Shown in pieces: positions 1 through 11,166 of a stretch of 60,000 nucleotides of DNA. The notes under the pieces were generated by a model. The model saw only the letters and a program-made list of their open reading frames with translations, did not search any database and was not told where the DNA came from. Within the stretch, counting starts at the first letter, position 1; every line of letters begins with the position of its first letter. Source of the stretch: Zygnema cylindricum (lineage: Eukaryota > Streptophyta > Zygnematophyceae > Zygnematales > Zygnemataceae); NCBI GenBank assembly GCA_037447655.1, contig JBBHKE010000745.1, positions 40,001 through 100,000 on the forward strand. Reading direction: 5' to 3'. Position numbers and translations under genes: made by a program.

Positions 1-402
1 ATCAATTTGTAGGTAGGTGGCGCAAATTTTTTAGGGTTTTTTGTTGAATTTATTTAATAGAGTTTATGAGCAATGTTATACTACTGATACTTTGCTCTTG
101 AAAAATTATTAAAACATATTGCTAAAAACCTGAAGTTCTTTCTAAATTTGTAAGGTTTTCAACTTATATTTGTGATGCTGTGTTTTTTTTATGCTAAATA
201 TTAGTATTATGAGTGGTTTTTCTCATAAACTTTGGTGATAATTGTAATAATGCTTGACTACTCATTTTGAGGTCATTTTTTCTTGGTTGAAGAAAAATTT
301 TCGTCGATTGTTTCTTATTTTTTGGCAAGAATCTCGAGTTTTTTACGAGTTTTATGGTTTTCAGGGTTTCTAGGGTTTATTTTTTAGGGCTTTCTCTGGT
401 AG

Positions 403-482
403 TTGACTCTTATAATTTGACAGGGAAATGTATAGATACTATTATGGGAGTGATTGCACTGAGGGGACTTTTTGTGGTCATT
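403..482 (+). pseudogene. Decayed duplicate of the start of the acetate kinase exon
   Basis: The acceptor and first codons of the real exon (from about 627) reappear here: TTGACTC..TTTGACAG, then GGGAAATGTATAGATAC and TATGGGAGTGA. One A is missing from the run after GGG, which puts TAG in frame at once. The later bases diverge. It is therefore a non-functional exon fragment left by a local duplication of about 230 bp offset, not an alternative exon. Confidence 0.65.
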
Positions 483-534
483 ATCTTAACGGGTATCATT
501 TATTAGTGTTAACCTGCCTATCTTTTATGGTTTT

Positions 535-625
535 TCACCGTTTTTTGTGGTTTTTTAATGGTTTTTAATGGTTTTTAATGGTTTTAAACGGTTTGAAGTG
601 GTTTTTAATGGTTTTCTCGGTTTTC
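535..625. repeat. Short T-rich tandem repeat (TGGTTTTTAA-like)
   Basis: Imperfect 10-12 bp units of the form TTTTTAATGG recur about seven times between the decayed exon copy and the real exon. The repeat may have helped create the duplication by slippage or unequal exchange. Confidence 0.6.
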
Positions 626-651
626 TCGACTCTTTTCCGATAACTTTACAG

Positions 652-1233
652 GGAAAATGTATAGATACGACTATGGGAGTGACCCCATTGGAGGGACTCA
701 TTATGGCGACTCGATCTGGTGACATCGATCCTGCGATCCCAAAAATTTTATTTGATCTTAAAAAATTATCTCCGGAAAAAATCGACGACCTTCTCAACAA
801 AAAGAGTGGTTTGTTTGGTCTTTGTGGAGAAAAAGACATGAAAACCATAGTAGAAAAATCCCAATTGGGAGAAGAACAATATAAACTCGCTTTAGACGTA
901 TATATTCATCGAATTCGAAAATATTTGGGAGCTTATTTGGTTCATTTGGAGGGAAAAGTGGACGCTATCGTCTTTAGTGCGGGAATCGGGGAGAGATCGG
1001 CGCCAATAAGACGAATGATTTGCGAAGGATTGGATTCTTTCGGGATCTCGGTGGATAATGACAAAAATGAAGAGGAAAATCGAAAAGATTCTCGCGATAT
1101 CCAATCAAAAAGTTCCTCGATTAAAGTTTTGGTACTTCCGACCGACGAAGAACTTTGTATCGCGCAACAAACAATGGAGGTTCTCCATGAACTCGAAAAG
1201 TCGGAGAAAGAAAAATCGGCCATGGGAGCTTAA
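652..1233 (+). CDS. Acetate kinase, C-terminal exon (partial gene)
   Basis: Acetate kinase (ASKHA fold) interconverts acetate + ATP and acetyl phosphate + ADP; in algae it usually works with phosphate acetyltransferase in fermentative metabolism. The exon encodes 193 residues. It opens with the family block GKCIDTTMGVTPLEG, followed by TRSGDIDPAI, which holds the substrate-binding Arg equivalent to Arg241 of archaeal and bacterial enzymes. Further on are the nucleotide-site block FSAGIGERS and LVLPTDEEL, whose Glu corresponds to catalytic Glu384 (usually PTNEE). About half of the usual ~400 residues are seen, so earlier exons lie outside the window. I start the exon at the acceptor 649-651, not at the upstream in-frame ATG at 568, because residues before GKCIDTTMG match nothing in the family. 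An acidic, Lys/Ser-rich insertion (NDKNEEENRKDSRD region) lies between GIGER and PTDEE and is longer than in bacterial enzymes. Compartment cannot be told without the N-terminus. Confidence 0.93.
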   Translation, partial: GKCIDTTMGVTPLEGLIMATRSGDIDPAIPKILFDLKKLSPEKIDDLLNKKSGLFGLCGEKDMKTIVEKSQLGEEQYKLALDVYIHRIRKYLGAYLVHLEGKVDAIVFSAGIGERSAPIRRMICEGLDSFGISVDNDKNEEENRKDSRDIQSKSSSIKVLVLPTDEELCIAQQTMEVLHELEKSEKEKSAMGA

Positions 1234-1332
1234 AATGGGTCTAAATGGGTCTGAAATGGGTCTGAATGGGTCTAACTGGGTCTAAATGGGTCGGTAATGG
1301 GTCGGAAATGGGTCTCAAATGGGTTTAAATAG
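1234..1332. repeat. AATGGGTCT tandem repeat just after the acetate kinase stop
   Basis: About nine imperfect units of AATGGGTCT/AATGGGTCGG begin directly after the stop codon and would lie in the 3' UTR. Unit length varies from 9 to 12 bp. Confidence 0.75.
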
Positions 1333-3449
1333 GAGTCGAAAATGAGTTTGTTGTCTAAACTGTTTCACGTGAGGACAACATTGAAGAAACAAAATGTTGG
1401 TGAGAGAAAGAAGGATGATGTGTAACAGTACTTTTTTGTGTTTTTTTGTTAATGTGCCTTTTTTTAAAGCATAATTTTTTTTCTTGCATTATGATTTATC
1501 TAAAGAAGTTAAATTTGGACTGTAATTCGTTAACCTGAGGTTTACGGTTAACCAGAGTTAGTAAGAGCAAAGAGAGAGAGAGAGAAAGAGAGTAACAGTT
1601 TGGATAATCTTAGTGGTTAGATATTGGAAAACCTTTTTTTCTATCATTTGTCAGAGCCATTATAAATGACAGGCGATGTACGACAGACATTTTTATTTTT
1701 CCAAAATGGATGATCAGCACCAATGTAGTTGTGTTTCTCTCTATGCGTTTCTTGCCACCTTCCATAAAGTACAGAGGCAAAATCGAGAATTTTGAGTCTC
1801 ATTACTCTGGATATTAATGTCAATGTCCATTTTTTCTGCCTCAAATTACCCTTAGATGTATGGCACATGAGATGGAGCTAAAGACTCTAGTCTTCCATTA
1901 ATTTGAAAATTTGACCGATAATCTAGACGGTCAGAGGATTGTCGTCGGCCTCCTCTCAGAAGTCACAATCGGGATTCGAATCTGGGTGTGCCTGATTTTT
2001 TATTTTTTATTTTTTTAATCACCCGCCCGACTCTTGCTGGCCCGCAAAATTTGGCACCCGAATCCGTTCCGCATCTGACGCTGCCGGCCGTGTACGGTTA
2101 GGGTACGGATCGGGTACGCATTAAGGTACCCGATTGTGACCTCTGACACAAGACGCCTCTTCATGGAGTCAGTGGCCTCCCATCTCCGATTACCTTCCAA
2201 TCCGATCTCAAGATTCGTATCGTCGAATCGCTCAAAGTGTATACGTTTTTGCGGGAGCGCTACAGTACCGTACTCACCGAACTTGCCGGTATGTACGGAA
2301 CATTAACTAACTACAATACTGTACTGTAGTTCGTATCATCGAATCGCTCAGAGCGTGTAGATTTTTCCAGGCGCGTGGCATTTTCCGCATGCGCAACAAC
2401 TTCATCGAATTCGTCGGTAAATACATTTTTTTAGTGAACAAGGATTTTGTGACTGTTGCAATTCTATAAGAGTCCTATGTAAGTACATTTCAGCGAACCG
2501 TTGTTACTGTACTGTACGAACGGAAATGACTTGGCCGCTTGCCACACTGGTAATACGTCTTCGTCCGGTCAAAGATTGCTTATCATCAAACAATCGCGTC
2601 AGTGCACACGTATTTTGGCACTCACTTGTTGATGAAGGTGCAGTTTATGATAGAGGGGGGTTCAGCATCGAAGAAATAAAGAAGAAAACAATCAACCTGT
2701 AATTGTACGCCTCGCTTACCAAGAATATAACTACTTGTACCATAAATTACTTAAACGTGTTTTGTAAATCACAATTACTTTTCATTAAACTCTTGGTAAA
2801 TCATGCAATTGTAAACGCAATAAGAGTGGACGTCATTTCCCATTTTCAATCTTGATAACAAGCAATTGTTTAGGTACTTGAATTTCAAATTGTTCTCTTG
2901 ATCTTTGTCAATATGGGGTGATCGTGAATCAGTAAAAAATACTTGTGTTACCTAAGGGTTCTCATGTGTGTTACTTGAATTTGATTGGACGTGCGTCGTT
3001 TTGGAAACCTTCTAATCACCCGAGACGGTCGATCCCACATCTCACTCTCTTGCTTCATTACCAAAAATAGGATTGCTAACACAAACAAGAGAGTGCATAA
3101 CAATGTTAAACCTCACAAGCGGAAGCAAAACATCACTCACAAAGCATTCACCATTCCACAAAGGCTCAACCCATTATCAATAAATTTAACCAAAGTTTTT
3201 TCCTCACTCTCACTCTTACAAAGTTCCTCAGTACAATTCTTTTCGCTACACGACTAGTAGTAATTCACTACCTAACCGTACAAGGCATAATTGCCACACT
3301 GAAACGCTCTCGCCTTCTCACAAGAGACATACAAACATCGAATACAATCTACAAGACAAACAAGTTTACGCCTACCTAGGGACATACCACCGAAGTATGA
3401 CGTCCGTTGGACCACAAGTGTACCTTAATACTACGCACAAAATAATTTA
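1333..3449. other. Intergenic, no gene seen
   Basis: No ORF here looks coding. There is a short GA microsatellite near 1570-1600. A roughly 115-bp imperfect tandem duplication lies at about 2215-2430: CGTATCGTCGAATCGCTCA recurs as CGTATCATCGAATCGCTCA, each followed by similar GC-richer sequence. Nothing else is assignable. Confidence 0.5.
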
Positions 3450-5696
3450 GGGTGTGTGCTCGTGTAAACAAAACTTCAAAATGTTACTTTGGATTTTAGC
3501 GCAGATTTTACGGTGTACTTTTCAAAGTGTTCCTATGTCAATCATTACTTGCGCCTTCATTACTTCAAATATGTTACAGTTGTAGACGTCTACAAAATGT
3601 GGGACAGCCTACGATAGTACGAAACGAAATTTAGACGACTACGAAACTTCCTAGAATTAGTGACGTCTACAAAAACGGCGACGGTTGTAGACGTCGAGTT
3701 TTTTGTGACATTGTAGATGTTTAGGGTTTTGTGACATTGCGGTCATGCTACTTTGTGCATCATCAACACGTAAACTTTCCGCCTGTTCCTGTATTTGTTT
3801 ATTCCCCGTAGTTTTTCGGTTTTGGCCATGCCACCCCTTTTGTACCCTAGACTCAAATGGTTTACCATCGTGCTTTTTATTTTATCTGGCCCAGTCTTTA
3901 TCATTCGATATGCTATCAAAGTGAGACTAAAAATATTCAAAAAAAAAATATATATATATATAACTTTCATTTTATACTATTATTGTTGCATTTCATTTAG
4001 ATATGAGAGAAAGGGGAGCGGTCGAATGAGAAAGATGGGGAGAGAAGAGGACGTCGTAAACTTTTGCAAAGGACCCATGAATGGAAGTGGAGGTCAGACC
4101 TCAACCATTTATTTTCCGTACATACTTGTCATTTTTGTACGTACATGCGCGTCAGGAGCAGTGAAAACAATTGCGTGTACTCTCCCTCGTTCAAAAAAAA
4201 TTGAAGACGTTTCACGCATGTAATACCGACTTTCTACGTCGGTAGGGTGTTGTTTTGGATAATATCAGGTCGCGATTTGATTCCAGTATAAGTGTGAAGA
4301 TGAGCTGGCGTGACGTGGAAGTGGGTCGCGGTGATAATAACGTCAAATTTGAAATTCTATGGGCTCCATTGCCCACAGAATTTGCAGTTCCAAAAGAAGC
4401 TAATCTAGATAGTGTCGAATCCAAGTTGATATAAACCCAAATGAATGAACCCTTGATAATCAAAACCCCAATACAACTTCACCCCTGTGAAGATAAGACC
4501 TTGTGTGTGCTCAATTCCACCACAGAATGCAAAGCTTGAATATGTGTTTTGGACAATATTCCCCACTTTGACTTTCCCACTGAATAAGTGCCACCCTGAA
4601 ACGCAAAAACCTCTGACTGAATACACCCCTGTGTAGCTTAGACTCGCGTGAGTCCGCAGCAAAAAGAATCACTGAATTTGCTCACCCGAGCATTAAGTTA
4701 TGGCTGGTCAAAGATGACCTTTATAGTTACAAGCTCTCTTAAAGAGAGGTACCTAAATATCACTAAGTCTTGGTCTGCCTACTCACGACTACCTACTACT
4801 AAACCCTAGTCCAATAGGAACACTATATAGTACAAGAAGGTACAATAGGAGATGTCCTTATTGTACGGACATTGTACGACATGGTCTTCAAGGTGACACC
4901 TGTGAAATCGGGAACCATGGTTCCTCCTCCCATCTTCTCCGGTATCAAATAATGTGGCGCCACGTGGCACCGCGTGACGCTATCTCCAAATGCCGCCAAA
5001 AGCTCACTTCGCGTGGCGGCTACAATGGCGGCCGTCCGATCAAAACATATTTTACACGGTTCAGATTTGCGTACATGCATGAATTGCTCCTTTTCGTTAG
5101 TCTGTGTTAATTAGTTGTTGCGTTAACGTTTATATATCTTTGAAACCCGTAACGTGAATCGTTTCGTCAACGCCTTATTGGATAAGTCATACCTCAGAAA
5201 TCAAACCACAATCCATGGCTCAAATCTGGAGAAGGTCAGTATTTGGTTATTTGTTAGTTAGTTAGAATTCTCTTCTTGTACATTTATAGAAACCTGTTGT
5301 ACAGTGAATATGCCATCGTTGACTCTAAGCTATAGGCTAAAGCTAACATCTAATATAGGATGTAGGTACTAGGATCAAATCCTGGATCCGGCATATCTAT
5401 TTTGGTACAAACTACGAATTAGCCTATCCTCTTTAGACAATCATGGCTCTAGCTCTCTCTCTGGTCTTCAGTGACTGCAACAAGTATGGGGACCGGAGAG
5501 AGTTGAGCGAGAAGCAGGTTGCCTTTGCTGACTTACTCTAAATACAGACCTAGAAAATACATAAATTTCAACAAAGACGTACTGTCGAAGGTCCAATATG
5601 ACGCAAAATGTACTTTGGTTCTTGCCCATTTTTCCTACGACATAAGATTTTCTCGTCGCAAAAAAAACCCTTACTTGAACACATGGGCACACACCC
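3450..5696. mobile_element. PIF/Harbinger-like TIR element, 2.2 kb, no transposase seen
   Basis: Left end GGGTGTGTGCTCGTGTAAAC and right end (read inward) GGGTGTGTGCCCATGTGTTC share their first 10 bases and 15 of 20 overall. The left flank is TTA and the right flank TTT, close to the TWA target of PIF/Harbinger elements. The interior from about 3560 to 4210 resembles the 944-bp element at 48048-48991, sharing GACTACGAAACTTCC, AAGGACCCATGAATG and CTCTCCCTCGT. No ORF in it resembles a transposase, so it looks non-autonomous. The 2.2 kb span may include later insertions. Confidence 0.55.
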
Positions 5697-6060
5697 TTTT
5701 ATATCGTCCAAACGCACAAAATCTTGAAACGTACATACTGACGCGAATCTGATGGACCGCTACTGTAGCTTGTGTATTGCACGAAATAACTTAGATTACG
5801 CACGAAATAACTTACATATTGTCCAAAACTACAAAATCTTGAAACATACATACCAACGCGAACCCAACAAATACGCAGATTCAAAAAATGCATCCTAACA
5901 CTTCTTTCTCTCTCTACTATTTATGCTATCTCCTCTTTCCCTCCCATTGTTAAATTTATCCCTATGTAATTTATCATTATGGAGCTATCATTACTATTTG
6001 TGGTACATATACCCATTCCTAATTGCAAGAATTTCCTACGGATCGCTCCAATGGCTAACT
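5697..6060. other. Intergenic with a small imperfect duplication
   Basis: A stretch with TTGTCCAAA.. and CAAAATCTTGAAAC.TACATAC occurs twice (about 5702-5750 and 5819-5868), and CGCACGAAATAACTTA is repeated at about 5778 and 5798. No gene is seen. Confidence 0.45.
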
Positions 6061-6712
6061 CAAGCTATCCTTGGGGGTGTTGTTGGGAGTGGATGGAGAG
6101 GAGGAGAAGGTGCAAGAGGTTCTAAAAAAGAGGATGTTTATTTGGGAGGAGGACTAGATTGACGACGAGGAGGAGAAATTTGACAAGGAGGTGATGCTTG
6201 GGGAGGAGAGAGACGATGGGGATGTAGATAATGGTGAGGTGGACGTCAACGTAGAGAGGGAGGACGAGAAAGGATTGGTAGGGATCTAAATGGCCGAGGA
6301 GGAGAAGGAGGACGACGAGGAGGAGGGGGAGGAGGAGGAAGAGGCCGTTTCGGTGGAGTATTTGAAGGAGGATAGAGAGAGGGTGGAGGAAGACGTATTG
6401 GGGGAGCGTGTGGTAGTGGGGATCGAGGAGGAGAGGGAGAGAGACGTGATGGGGGAGGAAATGTGGATGGGGAAAAGGGAGGCCGTCGTGGAGAACTACG
6501 TGGCCGAGGAGGAGTAGAAGGAGGAGGAGGGGGAGGAGAAGGAGGAGGAGGAGGAGGAGGAGGAGGAGGAGGAGGAGGAGGAGGAGGAGGAGGAGTAGGA
6601 GGAGGAGGAGGAGGAGAAGGAGGAGGAGGAGGAGGAGTAGGAGGAGAAGGAAGAGGAGGAAGTTCTTCTAGTGGTGGGGTAAGGGGTGGTGGAGACGGCT
6701 CAGCCGTCATTT
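6060..6712. repeat. GGA-rich microsatellite block
   Basis: Purine-rich sequence that becomes almost pure (GGA)n at about 6520-6660. Read one way it gives poly-Gly/Glu, on the other strand poly-Pro. Because all frames are open through triplet repetition, I do not call a protein here. Confidence 0.8.
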
Positions 6713-7715
6713 GAAGTTGTTGTTCTACAACCACAGTTGCTGGAGGAGAACCAAACTCAGCAAAAGCTATCAAGTACCCTCTTCAACAACCAACTTTCAG
6801 CTAGTACAAGATGTGATACAAAAGTCTAATCTGACTCAAATTCAGCACCACAATGCACCACAATACAGAACACAATATACTGACATTTCACAAAACTGCA
6901 GCTCAATTGACCCTGTCAACCATAAGATAAAGTCTTTGCAAGTTTCTCAAAAACTGCCTTTAGATTACTATATTCCCAAGACTGGATTCACAAATTTGAC
7001 TAAAGGTGAAGTTCCATTAGGCGGTCCCGGTAAATGTACGGCCAAGTCTACTGGCAGTGTTTACTACGGATTCGTACCAATGTACGGAAAACTAACAAAC
7101 TGTACCCGCCTTGACATTGCTGCAGCAGTTGGGGTACTGAGCAGAAGTCTAGAGAATCCGAGAAAATCTGATTTTGATGCAGCAAGGAGAGTCTTAAGAT
7201 ATTTAGCAGGAACAAAAGACCTCAAACTCACGCTAGACGGAGGAGAAGTGAAGTTGCAAACGTGGAGTGATGCAAGCTATGGCAACATGCCAAGCCGGAA
7301 ATCCACCACGGGATTCGTTTTGCAGATTGGAAATGGAATGTGCTACTGGAGCAGCAAACGTCAAAAGGTTACAGCGCAGTCGACAATGGAGTCAGAATAT
7401 ATGGCAGCAAGCTCGGCCCTCAAAGAACTCTGATGGGTAAAATCCATGTTGCAAGAACTAGGATATTTGCAGGTTGGGCCACAGGTGATCTGGTGTGATA
7501 ACCAAGATGCCATTGCCATTGCCTCTAACTCGAGTCACCACTTCAAAAGTAAGCACATGGATGTACAATAACACTTTGTAAGAGAAAAAGTGTTCTCTAG
7601 AGTGATCAAATTATGCTATCTGCCAGATGCAAGAATGGTTGCTAATATGCTTACTAAAGCTCTTCCTGCTCCCAAGTTGAACTATTGTAGGAATGCAGTA
7701 GGATTGGGTGAATAG
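6711..7715 (+). pseudogene. Ty1/copia retrotransposon pol relic (RT C-terminus and RNase H)
   Basis: One reading frame gives the end of a copia-type polyprotein: RT tail (TNCTRLDIAAAVGVLSR, then RVLRYLAGTKDLKL), RNase H blocks (WSDASYG, KSTTGFVLQI, QSTMESEYMA, WCDNQDAIAI, KHMDVQ) and the usual C-terminal LTKALP block. The frame is broken by TGA at 7431-7433 and TAA at 7569-7571, each a single codon inside otherwise conserved blocks, so it decayed by point mutation. Integrase and gag are absent. The first ~100 residues (6711-7010) are not recognisable RT, and part of them recurs at about 39,168-39,312. About 60 bases just before TNCTRLD (from about 7017) replace the usual RT sequence. The relic ends with TAG at 7713-7715. 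Confidence 0.9.
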
Positions 7716-7938
7716 GTGAGTAGCTCCACTGCGATACTGCCATGCTGCGATAGCCCAAAATTAGGATGTAGTGGACCCAGGTGATTAGTTGGTTTGATGC
7801 ACTGCTATGTTGCCATGCTGCGCTGCTATGGTTGCTCTGCTATGTTGCTCTGCTATGGCTGTGCTGCTATGCTGCCATGATGCACTAAGTGGGACATCAC
7901 AGCTGCGCTGATACACTAAGTCTACAGCTTTAGGGGAG
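7716..7938. other. Copia 3' untranslated segment with TGCTATG repeats and polypurine tract
   Basis: Between the pol stop and the probable LTR lies a run of imperfect CTGCTATG/TGCCATGC repeats. It ends in the purine-rich tract TAGGGGAG (about 7931-7938), placed where a plus-strand primer would be expected. Confidence 0.55.
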
Positions 7939-8620
7939 TGTTGATTTCGGAAAGCTTTAAGTCTCGGTATATTAGTGTGACGACATAAAGGTAGTAATTT
8001 GTAGCGTAAGTTTCATAAGGAATTGCGTCATCACTTGAGTGCAGTATAGGACAACGCAGCTGCTATGCAGACAGAGCAACGCAACTGCTATGCTGACAAA
8101 GCAACGCAGCTGCTATGGTGACAGAGCAGCGCAGCAGCGAAGCTGCGACACAGACAGGGCAAACGCAACTGCGGTTACTTTGGATATGATCCGTACAGAC
8201 AACCCAGCTGCTGCTATCTTGGATATGATTCGGTGCGGGACACCGCAGCCGCGGGTGATGTGAATGTGATCCAATACGGGAAAACGCAGCTGCGATTGAT
8301 ATGATTCAAGTCAACGGACAAGATTCATAAGAGTATCACAAGTGACTTAGCCGACAAGTATTTGTACAATCACTTAATATAGATTCTGATTAATATTGAC
8401 TGTACGATGATAGATTGGGTTAACACGATTAGGAAAACGTAGATCTCAGTAGGTGGGTTGATTTTGGACGTACCTCTCAGGTACAGTTGTATCGGCGATA
8501 GAACACGGAAAGTATAAGACTTAGGACTTAGAGCTTTATGTATCCAGACTTCCAAGTAGTAAAACTGCAGACAGTTTTTGGGAAACTTCTGAGTATTATA
8601 TCTTGAGTGTTGTCGGGTCA
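7939..8620 (+). repeat. Probable 3' LTR of the copia relic (right end uncertain)
   Basis: TGTTGATTTCGG begins directly after a polypurine tract downstream of pol, the standard start of a copia 3' LTR. Within it, units like GCAACGCAGCTGCTATG recur between about 8040 and 8300. With no 5' LTR in the window the right edge cannot be set; 8620 is an estimate. Confidence 0.5.
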
Positions 8621-8837
8621 ATTGTGCTGAAACTTTGGGAGTTGTCAGTGTTTATGCTACTCTATATTCTGATATAGTTTTGTGAGGTTTGGATGCTTTT
8701 GAAAGAATTGGTGAGCACTTGAAAACAACTGTTTGGTAGGATTCTTAATAGCTTGTGAGAGTGTATCATGTATACTTCTACTATTACTGCTGCTCCTACA
8801 CCTGCACCGGTGGTTTTAGAACAACAATGTAGTGATA

Positions 8838-9540
8838 GGGTGGCGTTTCATCAGATGAAAAGTGGGTTAGTTTACAGAAATCGGCGCCTATCCGTACTAG
8901 TCCGTACCGCTTATTTTGTTTTTTTGCGCAAACAACATTACAGAGAATCTTGCGAAAATTCTCCAAAGGTCTGGGAGGTAACAATGACTCTTGGATTTGT
9001 TTCGCGAATCATTTGCTTCGAAAGTTTTTGTAAATAGTGTTGTACCTCACGTTGGATAGAGAACATACGTGTCAATTCGGCAGCCAACGGAAATCGAAAA
9101 AATTTCGCACATGATCATCCATTCAAAAATCCTAACCAAAATCACAAATGTAATCTCGTAACGAACTTTCATCACACTATTTTTGTTAGCGCCCATTAGT
9201 CACACTATTTCTGGCAGCGCTCATTCGTCACGCGAAAAAAAAAAAAGTCACATACCCTAAATAATTGAGCTGGTATCTGACAAGGCGTCTGCAAAGAGTA
9301 CAAAAATTAACGTCGTACGATGACCTTATCCACATGTACATGGTACGCAAATGATGATGTCAAGTTGAAGCTGGTCAGTGAAAAAAACATTTGACGATTT
9401 TCAATATACGATCTTATCTTACGTGGTACCATTCAATTTTGAGCACGTTGATTTCAGACTCTGCCGATAACATCGTTCAAAATGTAGCATTATGTAATGT
9501 TGGTCGCATGACTACAAAATTTCTTGAAGGAACGCCACCC
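8838..9540. mobile_element. MITE, about 0.7 kb, GGGTGGCGTT termini
   Basis: GGGTGGCGTTTCATCAG at the left is matched at the right by GAACGCCACCC, giving a 10-bp inverted terminus. Flanks are ATA and TTA, compatible with a TWA-type target. The interior (ATCAGATGAAAAGTGGGTT.., then TTCTCCAAA..GGGAGGTAACA) resembles 33,369-33,560 and, more weakly, 23,090-23,200 and 44,230-44,400. No coding sequence. Confidence 0.6.
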
Positions 9541-9639
9541 TTAATTGGGGAAAAAAAAAACAAAAAAAAACATATATACTAATTATTCACTAGCTCTAAT
9601 TTGGGTTTTTCGAATAATAAATGCCCGTCGTATTGATGT

Positions 9640-9987
9640 CTACATCAATATATGTATCCGTACAACATCTGACAATTTGTACGCCAAAATATGAATATTC
9701 GAGTTTGCGTCTCTTTTTCCCAGTGCACATTCACATCCTTGCGCAATTACATTAAATGACTTTTTGTAAATTTGTATTTCAAAAAGTACAAATAGTATTT
9801 CAAAAAACTCTATCCATACACCACACTATAAACATTGCGGTTTACTTCCGTTATTAACGCTAATTAAAAAAATAACCCTAAAAGGCGTAAAGGATAAAAT
9901 AGAATTATGGATTGTATTTCAGGTTTAAAAAAAAAAGGGGGCACCGAATTAGCGTTGTTTACTTTAAAATCGTTTGGCGGTGTACTG
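9640..9987. mobile_element. Truncated family A (Tc1/mariner-like) MITE
   Basis: The right end reads GGCGGTGTACTG followed by TA, the inverted family A terminus. Internal words (ATATATGTATCCGTACAA, TACACCACACTATA) match the complete copies at 10147-10698 and 55091-55630. The left terminus is not recognisable. Confidence 0.55.
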
Positions 9988-10146
9988 TAACGGTGGGAAA
10001 ACGTGTTCCAAACAACATTTGAGAATCGGGTTTATAGCATACTTATACGAACGCATCAATTGCGTGAAAGCAAAACCGACAGCTTTTGTACCCTGACTTT
10101 ATTTTGTCGTTATCTATTCGTGGAAAAAAGTCACTGAAACAAGTAT

Positions 10147-10698
10147 AGTACATCGTGAATCGTTATTAGTGTTAAATTTAAAATGAAGTTGAAGAAAATC
10201 TACCGCACTTGATGCAAATTAAGAATTTTTTATTTTTTTTTAAAAAGGTGTATTCTAATTTCGGCGTTAATGCTAATATGGGAGCAGCAAAAATGGAATA
10301 TTCGTTGTACGATTATATACATTAATTAGGTATCCGTACAAAATATTAGAAATCGTACGCCGTCGAGAATTTAAAAAATCCGTAAATGCCATACTAATTT
10401 ACGTGTCAAATTAATCCCGTTTTTTTGAGCGCACGTTTCTATGCGTGCGCGTCTGATTTAATTCATTTTTGTAAATTTTCACTAGAAAAGGTACATTTAT
10501 GTACGGTATGACATAGACCATACACCACACTATTTATATTTTATTGTACTTTCGGGTTTTACGCTATTTTGTACGGTACCTTAATTAACGCCAAGGAAAA
10601 CATAAAATCATGTATCCTATTTGAAAAATAAAATCAAAATTTTATGAACCCAAATTAGAGTTATTAACACTAATAACGATTCGCGGTGTATTGTACTG
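10147..10698. mobile_element. Family A MITE (Tc1/mariner- or Stowaway-like), complete
   Basis: Left end TAGTACATCGTGAATCGTTA and right end CGATTCGCGGTGTATTGTAC are inverted repeats of the family A terminus (consensus CAGTACACCGTGAATCG). It is 552 bp long and AT-rich, with no coding capacity. It aligns over its whole length with 55091-55630: both contain TCGGCGTTAATGCTAAT-like sequence, AATGGAATATTC, TTTACGT and TAATCCCGTTTTT. Confidence 0.75.
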
Positions 10699-11166
10699 CA
10701 CTTTTCGGACATTCCAAGGTTCCAAAAGCATCTATGTGACTCGTAATCCGCGCGCGACCGTATGCATAGGGTTTATTTTATCCTGGTTTGTGTTTTTTAA
10801 TATTAAAAAAAACAACCCGAAGGAAAGATAAACGACCCTAAACATACGAGCCCTTTTCGCGTACCCGATCGCGCGGGGTGCCGAAGGTTAATAGGGGTGT
10901 TGAAGGGGTGCCGAGGGTCCCACACTTGAGTGGGGACATGTAACGAACCCATACTGTACCGTGAGTACTTCCAGAAAACCCTAATTGCTACTCTCCAAAA
11001 ACTAAATAGTGCAACACTATTTTATAATAGGCTAAACTACAAAACTACCAGTATATAAATAAGGGAACGTTGTTCGCCTTCGGGGAAACCCTTATATAGG
11101 CGTCGTGTCTGTCTCAATTTTTTTCTGTTCGTCCGCAGTATGGATGGCCGTATCGCGGGCATTATG
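10699..11166. other. Intergenic, no gene seen
   Basis: AT-rich to about 10,830, then GC-richer. ACATGTAACGAACCC..ACTGTAC near 10,937 resembles the right end of the 0.9 kb repeats (about 41,870 and 46,694). Nothing else is assignable. Confidence 0.4.

Larger units (their letters stand above)
1..651. other. Probable intron upstream of the acetate kinase terminal exon
   Basis: T-rich, stop-rich sequence with no coding stretch that matches the N-terminal half of acetate kinase. It ends in a good acceptor (ACTTTACAG, 649-651). The missing first half of the kinase must lie left of the window, so this is read as intron. It holds the decayed exon copy at 403-482 and a short TGGTTTTTAA-type repeat at about 535-625. 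Confidence 0.6.

Noticed and set aside
5305-5405. tRNA-like or SINE-like sequence with a T-arm (CTAGG..CCTGG around ATCAAAT)
   Set aside because: The T-arm pairs, but the acceptor stem does not and the anticodon loop is the wrong size; too weak to call.
6246-6773. Proline-rich (minus) and glycine-rich (plus) proteins
   Set aside because: Both derive from the GGA microsatellite; open frames follow from triplet repetition.
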